Position numbers and translations under genes: made by a program. Under the pieces are notes generated by a model that made no database searches, was not told the DNA's origin, and worked only from the letters and a program-made list of their open reading frames with translations. Shown piece after piece: positions 43,285 to 51,178 of a stretch of DNA of 64,000 nt. Numbering within the stretch: position 1 is the stretch's first letter; the number at the start of each line of letters is the position of its first letter. The stretch comes from Dehalococcoidia bacterium (GTDB lineage: Bacteria > Chloroflexota > Dehalococcoidia > GIF9 > UBA5629): assembly GCA_041653995.1 (NCBI GenBank), contig JBAZEK010000003.1, positions 124,001 to 188,000 on the forward strand, read 5' to 3'.

Positions 43285-44034
43285 TTATATATACTCGACC
43301 GTATTCCGGGCGATTTTATAACCGTTTTCTTCCTGGATAATTATTTGCGGGCTATCGGGGTTTTCTTCCAGTTTTTCACGCAGGTGACGTATATATTGCT
43401 GCAGATTTGATGTGCAATCCACATATTCGATACCCCAAACCTTGGTGAGTATATCGTCCCCCGATATCGTCTTGCCTTCATGCGAAACAAGATATTTAAG
43501 AAGGCTTAATTCGGTGGCCGATAGTTTAACCTGTTCCCCGTTCTTCTGAACCGCGCCTGCCGATACGTTCATCCTGATTCTCTTTGCAGCAGGCACACTT
43601 TTGGCTCCGGCCGCCGGTGTAGCTTTAACTTCCAAGCTCTTTTTAGGGGCCTCCCTTTTGCCGCGGTGCCTGAATACAGCCTTCACGCGAGCAAGAAGCT
43701 CGTTATGATTAAAAGGCTTGACAATATAATCATCCGCACCCATCTCCAGGCCCCTCACTTTATCGGTCTCGTCACCCCTTATTGTGAGTATAACGATGGG
43801 TATATCGCTGTAGCTACGTATCTCCTTCAAAACCTTCATACCGTCCATGTCGGGTAACCCGAGGTCCAAAATGATCATATCGGGCGATTCAGACTTCATT
43901 AATGCGAGTCCCTCTGCACCCTTTACGGCCGGTATTATCTTAACTTCAGGCATATGCATCTCGAATATCAGATTGGTTACTTCCCTGATATCAGCGTTAT
44001 CCTCTATGAGCAGGATCTTCAATTGTCCCGGCAT
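43285..44034 (-). CDS. OmpR/PhoB-family response regulator
   Basis: 249 residues. Receiver at 1-120 with acidic pair IEDNADIREV, phosphoacceptor in MIILDLGLPDMDGMKVL and Lys in DYIVKPFNHNELLARVK. A long basic Ala/Pro-rich linker (about 125-150) precedes the winged helix (LSATELSLLKYLVSHEGKTI, VWGIEYVDCTSNLQQYIRHL). The linker is longer than usual. The gene lies 18 bases after the histidine kinase, its probable partner, and 43 bases before the TackOD1-like protein. Confidence 0.93.
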   Translation of the reverse strand: MPGQLKILLIEDNADIREVTNLIFEMHMPEVKIIPAVKGAEGLALMKSESPDMIILDLGLPDMDGMKVLKEIRSYSDIPIVILTIRGDETDKVRGLEMGADDYIVKPFNHNELLARVKAVFRHRGKREAPKKSLEVKATPAAGAKSVPAAKRIRMNVSAGAVQKNGEQVKLSATELSLLKYLVSHEGKTISGDDILTKVWGIEYVDCTSNLQQYIRHLREKLEENPDSPQIIIQEENGYKIARNTVEYI

Positions 44035-44051
44035 ACGGCTATTACTCCACC

Positions 44052-45284
44052 TTATTTTTCATGTATCGGCAACGAGAAAGAGAAGGTGCTACCTTTGCCG
44101 ACATCGCTCTGCACCCAGATTGCACCCCCATGCAACTCCACAATTTGCTTACTGATGGCCAGCCCCAATCCCAATCCTGGTATTCCCGACCTGTCAGAAG
44201 ACGGATGATAATAAGGGATGAACAGCTTCCGTTTCTCTTCATTGGGAATGCCCGGCCCCGTGTCCTGCACGTTGATCACCAGCCTGTTCCCATCCTTGGC
44301 TGCCCTGAGAAAGATCTGTCCGCCTTCCGGTGTAAATTTAATTGCATTGGATAAAAGATTCAACAATACCTGTTCAATGCGCTGATCATCAGCATTGATC
44401 TTAATGTAAGGTTCCACCTCCAAACTGAGTGTCTGCTTTTTCTGCCTGGCCAGTGATAATACCTGGTCAGCAACCTCAGCAGCCAGCATCGAGAAGTCGA
44501 AGTCCTTCTTTGCAATCCCGTATGATTCATCCTTATTCTTGGACAGGTTGATCAATTCGTTCAGGCGGTTTTGCAGGCTCGATGCGCTACGCGAAATATT
44601 CTCGGCCAGTTTAAGTAAAACCGTCTCGTGCCGCCTGTCCAATTCCTCAATCAACAGACCCGTGGAAGCTATGATGGCGGTAAGAGGCGTCTTCAACTCG
44701 TGACTTAAAGCGCTTAAAAACAGATGTGTATGTGTAATCTCATCTTGTTGTTTGGCAGCCTCATTATCAACAGGCCCGCTCGAAACTTTACGACAAACCT
44801 CCGATATGCTGGCACTGACGGCTGCCATCAATTTGAGCTCATTTACCGTAAAGATATCAGCCTTGGCAGATAATCCGCCAATAATCCCCAGCAGTTGTCC
44901 CCCCGAGATTATCGGTGAAGCGATAAACGACAGGAACCCGCTTTGTACGGCTGATTCCCAGCGGTAGTTGGCATCGTTTGCCATATCGTTGCAAAATAGC
45001 GGTTTGCGCGTCTGCGCCACTACTCCTATGATGTCGTTGCCTACGGTCATTGCCTCCAGTTCCTTGACAATTTGATCCGGTAAACCGTGGTGCAATACCA
45101 GCGTCAAAGTTTTATTGCCCGGGCTGTATTTTTGTACCCAGCAGACATCAAGATCAATTACATTCCCGAGCTCCCAGAGTACACCGTCCAGTACCTCCCT
45201 TTCCGACAACGAACTGGATACGATATCGGATATATCGGAGAGAACGTACAGATACTTGTTCTTGTGTTGACCCTGTTGTTGCAT
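44052..45284 (-). CDS. Soluble GAF-domain sensor histidine kinase
   Basis: 410 residues, no membrane helix. GAF domain at about 12-165 (GVLWELGNVIDLDVCWVQKY, DIIGVVAQTRKPLFCNDMAN). Dimerisation domain with the phosphorylated His in LSALSHELKTPLTAIIAS (near 193). ATPase domain with N-box QVLLNLLSNAIKFTPEGG, G1 VQDTGPGIPNEE and G2 GLGLGLAISKQIVELHGG. The GAF domain would sense an intracellular signal or redox state. It begins a run of kinase, OmpR regulator and TackOD1-like receiver, so one kinase may drive two outputs. Divergent from the UDP-sugar dehydrogenase. Confidence 0.93.
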   Translation of the reverse strand: MQQQGQHKNKYLYVLSDISDIVSSSLSEREVLDGVLWELGNVIDLDVCWVQKYSPGNKTLTLVLHHGLPDQIVKELEAMTVGNDIIGVVAQTRKPLFCNDMANDANYRWESAVQSGFLSFIASPIISGGQLLGIIGGLSAKADIFTVNELKLMAAVSASISEVCRKVSSGPVDNEAAKQQDEITHTHLFLSALSHELKTPLTAIIASTGLLIEELDRRHETVLLKLAENISRSASSLQNRLNELINLSKNKDESYGIAKKDFDFSMLAAEVADQVLSLARQKKQTLSLEVEPYIKINADDQRIEQVLLNLLSNAIKFTPEGGQIFLRAAKDGNRLVINVQDTGPGIPNEEKRKLFIPYYHPSSDRSGIPGLGLGLAISKQIVELHGGAIWVQSDVGKGSTFSFSLPIHEK

Positions 45285-45380
45285 ACCTAATCAGCTTCCA
45301 TTATAACTAAATCCATCAATATGTCAATCATAACAACCCAGAACCATGCGACGATCACAACAAGACCACGCTGATCCGTT

Positions 45381-45409
45381 TTGACACAGTTTCATCTCGC
45401 AGTTAAACT
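45381..45409 (+). promoter_or_regulatory. Promoter of the UDP-sugar dehydrogenase gene
   Basis: TTGACA (45381-45386), 17 bases, TAAACT (45404-45409, four of six). Expected start of transcription is about 43 bases before ATG 45459. The rest of the 174-base divergent gap is AT-rich with nothing else clear. Confidence 0.5.
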
Positions 45410-45458
45410 ATGCATGATCTGATTGACCGGTAAATTAATAAATATCTGTGAGGGATAA

Positions 45459-46793
45459 ATGGCAAGGGCAGAATTAACCGTTAACGATCTGAGAAATCTG
45501 GAAAGCAGGATTAGGGATAAATCGGCTGACATCGGGGTTGTAGGTTTGGGATACGTGGGATTGCCCCTGGCGCTGGCCTTTGCTGAGGCAGGATTCACTG
45601 TAACCGGTGTTGACGCTGATAAGGGACGGGTCAATAAAATTACACGGGGCATATCTTACCTGCTGGATATAGAATCGGCGCGCCTTAAAAAAGCTGTCGC
45701 CAAAGGAAGATTAAAGTCAACCACCAGCCAATCGGCGCTGCGCAGAGTAGATACTATTATTATCTGTGTTCCGACCCCGCTTACCAAAACCAAGGAGCCT
45801 GATCTGACCTATATCATCAGCGCCACCAACGATATCGCGCGTTTTCTGAGGCTGGGGCATCTGGTTATTCTAGAGAGCACTACCTATCCGGGCACCACGC
45901 GGGAGATTGTGCTGCCGATACTGGAATCGACCGGGCTTAAAGTAGGCGTAGACTATTTCCTGACCTTTTCACCCGAACGTATCGATCCGGGCAGCCGGAA
46001 ATTTACAATCAAAAACACCCCCAAGATAGTCGGAGGCATGGAACCCACATCCACCAAGCTCGCCGCGTTGCTCTACCGGCATGTTTCAGACAGGGTGCTC
46101 GAAGTATCCACACCGGAAGTAGCTGAGATGGACAAGGTCTTCGAAAATGTATTTCGCAGTGTGAATATCGCTCTGGTAAACGAGCTCGCCAAACTCTGCG
46201 AAAAGATGAAGATAAATGTATGGGAGGTCATCAAGTCCGCTTCCACAAAACCCTTTGGCTATATGCCGTTTTATCCGGGTCCGGGCGTGGGCGGGCATTG
46301 CATTCCTCTTGACCCGTACTATCTCGCCAGTAAAGCCAGGGAGTATTTTTTCCATACCAGGTTCATCGAGCTGGCTGCCGAAATCAACGAAACGATGCCT
46401 GAGTACATTGTCGAGCAAACCGTGGCTGCGCTCAACACACGAAGTAAAAGCTTGAAAGGGTCAAAAATTCTTATACTGGGTGTGGCCTACAAGAAAGATA
46501 TCGAGGACGTCAGAGAGTCACCCGCATTAAGGGTTATCGAACTGCTGCTCGAGAAGAAAGCTACGGTGCACTACCATGATCCTTACATCCCTGATTTCAG
46601 GGAGGGCAACCATAAGCTCCGCTCGATCAAGCTCACGAAAAAAGTATTCGGCAATTATGATTGCGTGCTAATCGTGACCGATCACAGTTGCTATGACCTG
46701 AAATCGATAACAAAGGAAGCCAAGCTGATATTCGACACGCGCGGATGCACGGTTGGCATCAACTCCGCAAACATCATCCGCCTGGGCGAATAG
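45459..46793 (+). CDS. UDP-N-acetyl-sugar 6-dehydrogenase (nucleotide-sugar dehydrogenase)
   Basis: 444 residues with the three UDPG/MGDP dehydrogenase domains. NAD motif: DIGVVGLGYVGLPLALAFAE near 27. Central: ESTTYPGTTREIVLPILEST, FLTFSPERIDPG. Catalytic Cys in PGPGVGGHCIPLDPYYL near 280. C-terminal: ILGVAYKKDIEDVRESPALR. The GLGYVGLP form and FSPERIDPG are typical of WecC/WbpA-like enzymes that oxidise UDP-HexNAc to the uronic acid. It would serve surface polysaccharide synthesis together with the epimerase and glycosyltransferase. GTGAGGGATAA precedes the start. Confidence 0.92.
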   Translation: MARAELTVNDLRNLESRIRDKSADIGVVGLGYVGLPLALAFAEAGFTVTGVDADKGRVNKITRGISYLLDIESARLKKAVAKGRLKSTTSQSALRRVDTIIICVPTPLTKTKEPDLTYIISATNDIARFLRLGHLVILESTTYPGTTREIVLPILESTGLKVGVDYFLTFSPERIDPGSRKFTIKNTPKIVGGMEPTSTKLAALLYRHVSDRVLEVSTPEVAEMDKVFENVFRSVNIALVNELAKLCEKMKINVWEVIKSASTKPFGYMPFYPGPGVGGHCIPLDPYYLASKAREYFFHTRFIELAAEINETMPEYIVEQTVAALNTRSKSLKGSKILILGVAYKKDIEDVRESPALRVIELLLEKKATVHYHDPYIPDFREGNHKLRSIKLTKKVFGNYDCVLIVTDHSCYDLKSITKEAKLIFDTRGCTVGINSANIIRLGE

Positions 46794-46820
46794 GCATCCT
46801 TCAGATCTGACGTAAGCGAA

Positions 46821-47645
46821 TCAGGATTTTTGAGTAACCTTTCTTATCTGGCTGTCTATTATCGACTGCACCAGCCCGGGAAAGAGCCTTTTCATAAAAT
46901 GGGTATACTTCGTGCCTGAACCAGGTAGTATCAGAAATTGCCCTTTGCCCATGCCGGCCACCACCTCCCTGGCGACATCAATCGGTTTCAGCAGGGAAGC
47001 GGATGAAGAAATTGCCTTAGTCTCCTCCGGTTTGATCTTATTGGACCTCTCGAGCATCGGTGTATCCACATCAGGAGGACACAACACGGAAACAGAGATA
47101 TTTAACGGCTTCAATTCGCTGCGCAAAGCTTCAGAGAAACCGATAACCGCGAATTTGGATGCGCTGTATGCGCTCAGGCCGTACACGCCAATATAACCGG
47201 CCACTGAGGATACGTTTACTATGTATCCACCATGGTTCTTCATATATGGCAGCAGTATCGATACAGTGTTCCAGGTCCCGTGCAGATTGATATGAACGAT
47301 TTCCTCGAATTTAACATAGGGGATATCCTCAAACCGCTGAGGAAAAGAGATGCCTGCGCTGTTTATCAGTATATCCGGGACGCCTAAATCGGCTACCGTC
47401 CTGTTGAGGACATCCTCTACCTGATCGCGCCGGGATACGTCGAGCATCATCCCCAGGAAACGTTGTTTCTGCGTTACCCTGTTCCGTTCGATTTGCGCAA
47501 TGGCCTTATCGAGTTGTTCCTGGCCGCGCGCGAAGATCGCCACATCGGCGCCCCGGGCGGCCAGCAACTCCGCACAGGCCAGGCCTATGCCGCTCGATCC
47601 TCCTGTAATAAAAGTGATCTTCCCTGCAAAGTCCTTAATCTTCAT
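46821..47645 (-). CDS. Short-chain dehydrogenase/reductase
   Basis: 274 residues from ATG 47645; GTG at 47666 is an alternative start. Classic SDR: ITFITGGSSGIGLACAEL for the cofactor, NSAGISFPQ, catalytic Ser in VNVSSVAGY and YSASK in GLSAYSASKFAVIGF. The C-terminal extension FLILPGSGTKYTHFMKRLFP resembles enzymes related to 3-ketosphinganine reductase, which act on long-chain substrates. That assignment is tentative. It is convergent with the UDP-sugar dehydrogenase. Confidence 0.88.
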   Translation of the reverse strand: MKIKDFAGKITFITGGSSGIGLACAELLAARGADVAIFARGQEQLDKAIAQIERNRVTQKQRFLGMMLDVSRRDQVEDVLNRTVADLGVPDILINSAGISFPQRFEDIPYVKFEEIVHINLHGTWNTVSILLPYMKNHGGYIVNVSSVAGYIGVYGLSAYSASKFAVIGFSEALRSELKPLNISVSVLCPPDVDTPMLERSNKIKPEETKAISSSASLLKPIDVAREVVAGMGKGQFLILPGSGTKYTHFMKRLFPGLVQSIIDSQIRKVTQKS

Positions 47646-47702
47646 CTCTGCCAACCCCCAACGCACCTTGAAAATAGGCGCGATATCAATATTAACGCGT
47701 AA

Positions 47703-47728
47703 GCAGGGCAGCTTTCCATCTGCCCTGC
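47703..47728 (-). terminator. Hairpin after the KPCC-like gene
   Basis: A perfect 9-bp stem GCAGGGCAG (47703-47711) and CTGCCCTGC (47720-47728) with an 8-base loop lies 21 bases past the stop codon of the minus-strand operon. The T-tract is weak (TTACGCG), so it may be an RNA 3'-end structure more than a strict intrinsic terminator. Confidence 0.5.
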
Positions 47729-47749
47729 CTGTTAATTCCCGGCCTGGAT

Positions 47750-49246
47750 TTAACCAAGGTCAACGAGGTTTTTCATACCTGAGCGCAATCTTGAGAGCTG
47801 GATAAAATGCGTGGGATTAATGAAGAGCTCCGTGAGATCGGCTATGTCATCAATTGTCGCACCTTTCTTCAGCAGGTACAGCAGGTACTGGAATGAGTCC
47901 TTTCCCCCATAGCCCACATGCTGGGCGCCCAGGAATTTTCGCGTCTTCGCATCGTATATAATCTTCTGGAACCCGGACAGGTCCGGCCACTGATGGGCAT
48001 ATTCCATTGTTCCCTCGGCGAGGGGCAGGGGCAGCCAGTTCTTGTAGCCCTGTATGGGCATCCTGACCACAAAGACCTGCCCGATCTTCTCGCGCGCTTC
48101 TTTCTCGGTCATGCCCACCCAGGTTGTCTCGTAAAAGGTATGCAATGTATCTGCAAACAGCTCGGTCTCGAATTCCGCTGGAGCGCCCAGTATATTCTTG
48201 GCCGCCATCATTCCTCCCTGCCTGGCCTTCCACATCTCCATGACGCCTCCCGTAATATCGCCGCTGGCGTATACCCCGGGTACGTTGGTCGCCATATGCT
48301 TGTCAACGATTATCTCTTTCTTGGGGCCTGTTTTCACACCGATCGGAGTGACAATATCTGAACGCGGCGTGCACCCTGTCCCCAGATAGACCAGATCTGC
48401 TTTAATTACCTTCTCGACGCCGTCTTTTCCCTTCACCGTCACGGATTTGACCGAGCCGCTGCCGTTGATGGATACCAGTGTGGTCTCGTCGAGCACGGGC
48501 AGGCCCCTGATCTTCATCATGCGCAGAGTGTATTCCCGCACATCATCATCAATGGGGAACTGGCTGAGAGCCGGCATCATCTCGACCACGGTGGTGTTGC
48601 ATCCGACTGCATTAAAAAAGGCGGCCCAGGGCAGCCCGCTCTTGGAGGCGCCCACCACAACTACATCCTTGGGCTCGTAGTCGAGCTCGAGAAAGTCCGC
48701 ATAAGTATAAACGCCTTTAAGATTGGTTCCAGGTACGGGCGGTACCGAAGGCCCGGCGCCCGCCGCCACTATGATGTTCTTCGTTTTAAACTCGCCCTTA
48801 CCCTCGACTGCGACAGTATGCGCATCGAGAACGGACGCGCGTTGATTGAGCAGGAATTGAAGTTTCAGCTGTTCCTTGCTCTGGTGAAACATAAAATCGA
48901 ACACATACTCACGCCCGATATGGTAATCCCTCAGTACCGGCAATATTTCAACCTTGCCGTTTTTCCTGGGGAACTTGGGCCAGTACTCCTTCTTATCCCA
49001 GATCCTGGCCTTATCCAGCTCAACCGCAATCTCGTACAGGTAGTGGTGCAGCACACAGGCGTTCTTGCAGCACTTGCCGCCCAGGTGATTGTCCGCCTCG
49101 ATGGTCAGCTGGTTGCCGCCCATGGCGCGGAAATAGGATGAGCCGAACCTTCCCGATGCGCCACCGCCGATAAAGATAGCGTCCCATTCCTTGGTAGTCG
49201 AATCATAATTGTCATATGGCCTTCTGTTATCGTAAAAAGTTGTCAT
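47750..49246 (-). CDS. Homologue of 2-ketopropyl-CoM oxidoreductase/carboxylase (disulfide oxidoreductase family)
   Basis: 498 residues. FAD motif AIFIGGGASGRFGSSYFRAM, redox cysteines in LGGKCCKNACVLHHYLYE (Cys 59 and Cys 64), NAD(P) motif VVVGASKSGLPWAAF, and the C-terminus ELFINPTHFIQLSRLRSG. From my memory of Xanthobacter XecC (2-KPCC), the redox pair C82/C87, the Phe501 that replaces the usual His, His506, and the coenzyme-M-binding Arg56 and Arg365 align with C59/C64, F475, H480, R33 and R342 here. Two active-site His tied to carboxylation (84 and 137) align with Lys 61 and Phe 116. So the thiol-sulfonate pocket seems kept and the carboxylation centre changed. The enzyme would use NADPH to split or form a thioether-type bond; the substrate is unknown. 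Last gene of the larA-like operon. Confidence 0.85.
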   Translation of the reverse strand: MTTFYDNRRPYDNYDSTTKEWDAIFIGGGASGRFGSSYFRAMGGNQLTIEADNHLGGKCCKNACVLHHYLYEIAVELDKARIWDKKEYWPKFPRKNGKVEILPVLRDYHIGREYVFDFMFHQSKEQLKLQFLLNQRASVLDAHTVAVEGKGEFKTKNIIVAAGAGPSVPPVPGTNLKGVYTYADFLELDYEPKDVVVVGASKSGLPWAAFFNAVGCNTTVVEMMPALSQFPIDDDVREYTLRMMKIRGLPVLDETTLVSINGSGSVKSVTVKGKDGVEKVIKADLVYLGTGCTPRSDIVTPIGVKTGPKKEIIVDKHMATNVPGVYASGDITGGVMEMWKARQGGMMAAKNILGAPAEFETELFADTLHTFYETTWVGMTEKEAREKIGQVFVVRMPIQGYKNWLPLPLAEGTMEYAHQWPDLSGFQKIIYDAKTRKFLGAQHVGYGGKDSFQYLLYLLKKGATIDDIADLTELFINPTHFIQLSRLRSGMKNLVDLG

Positions 49247-49279
49247 TCTCTTTCTCCTGCATATTAATCAAACTGAGAT

Positions 49280-49495
49280 TCAGTCCTTTAAAACATGCGT
49301 GACTGTACGCACGCAATCAAGCTTGTTACAGGTTGCCTCCAGCTTGTCGATGTTTTTAAAAGCCAATCCAAAGTTGTCCGTATTCAGCTTGACCTTGCAG
49401 ACAAAGCATTTGAGCTTACCGGCAACGAGGTTGTCCCAGATTCCCAGGTATTGCAGGTGGTCTTTGATTTCGCCCTGATAAGACTGCAGACGCAT
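49280..49495 (-). CDS. Four-cysteine mini-protein, 71 aa
   Basis: Start ATG 49495 has a strong ribosome site (CAGGAGGAG), which supports a real gene. The protein has cysteines in KCFVCK (30, 33) and TCNKLDC (56, 61), a likely zinc or Fe-S knuckle. The segment NTDNFGLAFKNIDKLEATCN looks helical. It lies 30 bases after the LarA-family gene and 33 before the KPCC-like gene, so all three are one transcript. I know no function for it; it may be a metallochaperone or a small electron carrier for its neighbours. Confidence 0.7.
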   Translation of the reverse strand: MRLQSYQGEIKDHLQYLGIWDNLVAGKLKCFVCKVKLNTDNFGLAFKNIDKLEATCNKLDCVRTVTHVLKD

Positions 49496-49525
49496 CTTAC
49501 TCCTCCTGATTTTATATAATTTATA

Positions 49526-50980
49526 CTATTTAACGTAGAACCTGGGCCTGATCCTGCTCCAGAATGATGGACAGGCCATGACCCGCGGATTCTTTCCGAC
49601 GACTTTCTCGGCTATCTTCATGGCTTCGCCGAAATCTCGGGCTGGAGTGCAGCCGACATCGCGCGCTGCGCCAGGGCCGCCCGTGCCGCTGACCTGCACC
49701 TGGGCCAGAGGATTGTCCATCCCCGGCACGCCGGCCATAATGATCTTATTGGCCTGGTTAAGGGCATACTCGCTCTCATACATCAGCCAGAAGCCATGCA
49801 CCGGCGCATAGGCATGGGCATGCCTGTACTTGAAAATGAGGTCCTCGCGGTACATGAACTCCTCTTCATAAACGGACAGCTCCCGCATCGAGAAGCAGTT
49901 ACGGTAAAGGTCGAGTATCTCTGCATAAGACGGGTGCGACCTATCGTCTATTGTGCCATCGCAATGAGCCAGCGCGATGACCACACCGCCTTCCCTGAGC
50001 ACCGGCTTGTTGACCCACATACGTACAGGGGCGCACGCGGCAGCCAGCGCTATAAGCGGATTACTGGTCTCGCCGTAAAGCGAGTAACGCGGCACACCGT
50101 AGATAAGCACATCGGCCTGCGGCACCTCCATATGATAGATGCTTTCGGCAAATTTCCAGGTAGGTTCGTTGATCTCAGGCGAATAACCTGCAAAAACACC
50201 GGCCGGGGCGCCACCAGCGGTGGGGACGACATCCACATAAAATACGCGCTTGCCGGTGAATTTTTCGATCTGAGCCATGACCGCTTCCTTGTGAGCGCGA
50301 TACATCATGGTATGCTGATTGCCGTGGCAGGAATCAGGATGGCCGACCACCGGAAAACCGTGCGTTGATGTCATACTTCGCGTGCTGGGAAAACCGATTA
50401 TCACGCCGGTGCCCGTCATACCGCCCCAGTTTGAAACTACGACGGTGCCCGTATATATAAAAAGATCGGAATCCTGCAGCGCCCTGTTGTACTCCACATA
50501 ATCACCCATAGCAGACGTGCCCATATATACGAGGTTTTCTGTATCATGGCAATCATGGTTGATAACTCTCGAGGCGCTTCCCGGGGGCGCAAACCTGTCA
50601 TAGATGGCCGGCCCCAGATAAGCCCTTAACTGAAGGTCGGTCCACTTGCAGTGATTGCCGCTGCCGCATAGTAAATATATATTTTCTTCTTTCACACCGG
50701 CCTTAAGAAGCTCTTCTATCAGAATAGGGATAATCATCTGCCGCGGTTTCCCCGGTCGGGATGGGTCATCAAAACCGATGGTAACCTTGCCGTTACGCGC
50801 TTTTTTGGCCAGCTCGGACAGGGGCGGCGCGCCTACCGGCTTCGCAATAGCATCACGTATAGCTTTCTCGGGGTCCTGCAAGGCTGGAGGATTGGGGATC
50901 TCTCCCACTACCGTGTCTCCCGGCACCTCAATGTCTATCTTCTTATCCCAATAGTCTGCCTGGATTGTTTTCTTGCTCAC
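49526..50980 (-). CDS. LarA-family (nickel-pincer racemase-like) protein
   Basis: 484 residues from GTG 50980, six bases after AAGGAGG; the TTG at 50998 lies before that ribosome site. N-terminal DUF2088 domain: IGFDDPSRPGKPRQMIIPIL with the Asp and Arg of the lactate racemase active site, and LLCGSGNHCKWTDLQL with a His. The next conserved block, which in lactate racemase holds His and the Lys that tethers the nickel-pincer cofactor, here reads TGTVVVSNWGGMTGTGVIIG, without that Lys. A His-rich stretch follows (STHGFPVVGHPDSCHGNQH). It may racemise or epimerise a 2-hydroxy acid with a differently held cofactor, or do something else. LarB, LarC and LarE cofactor genes are not in the window. 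Confidence 0.82.
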   Translation of the reverse strand: MSKKTIQADYWDKKIDIEVPGDTVVGEIPNPPALQDPEKAIRDAIAKPVGAPPLSELAKKARNGKVTIGFDDPSRPGKPRQMIIPILIEELLKAGVKEENIYLLCGSGNHCKWTDLQLRAYLGPAIYDRFAPPGSASRVINHDCHDTENLVYMGTSAMGDYVEYNRALQDSDLFIYTGTVVVSNWGGMTGTGVIIGFPSTRSMTSTHGFPVVGHPDSCHGNQHTMMYRAHKEAVMAQIEKFTGKRVFYVDVVPTAGGAPAGVFAGYSPEINEPTWKFAESIYHMEVPQADVLIYGVPRYSLYGETSNPLIALAAACAPVRMWVNKPVLREGGVVIALAHCDGTIDDRSHPSYAEILDLYRNCFSMRELSVYEEEFMYREDLIFKYRHAHAYAPVHGFWLMYESEYALNQANKIIMAGVPGMDNPLAQVQVSGTGGPGAARDVGCTPARDFGEAMKIAEKVVGKNPRVMACPSFWSRIRPRFYVK

Positions 50981-51099
50981 CGTTATCCTCCTTAACAATT
51001 AAAAACGATCTTGATTCATCTACTGATCAAATTCAAAGACGGCTTCATAATATCATAGCTATAATTTCAATCCAAAACACTGCTCTTCCATCACCGGCA

Positions 51100-51136
51100 T
51101 TAGACAAATTATACAAATATTGTATAATTTAATCAA
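51100..51136. promoter_or_regulatory. Palindromic operator overlapping two divergent promoters
   Basis: A perfect 11-bp inverted repeat, AAATTATACAA (51106-51116) and TTGTATAATTT (51120-51130), with the 3-base centre ATA. Each arm contains a TATAAT box, one per strand. On the minus strand TTGATT (51136-51131) is 17 bases from its TATAAT (51113-51108), a good promoter for the larA-like operon. On the plus strand TTAGAC (51100-51105) is 17 bases from TATAAT (51123-51128), a weaker promoter for the ABC importer. A second plus-strand TATAAT at 51152 lacks a -35. A dimeric repressor bound here would block both operons. Confidence 0.7.
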
Positions 51137-51178
51137 CCCTTTGTCGACTGGTATAATTTGCTGAATCAGGTGGTGTAG

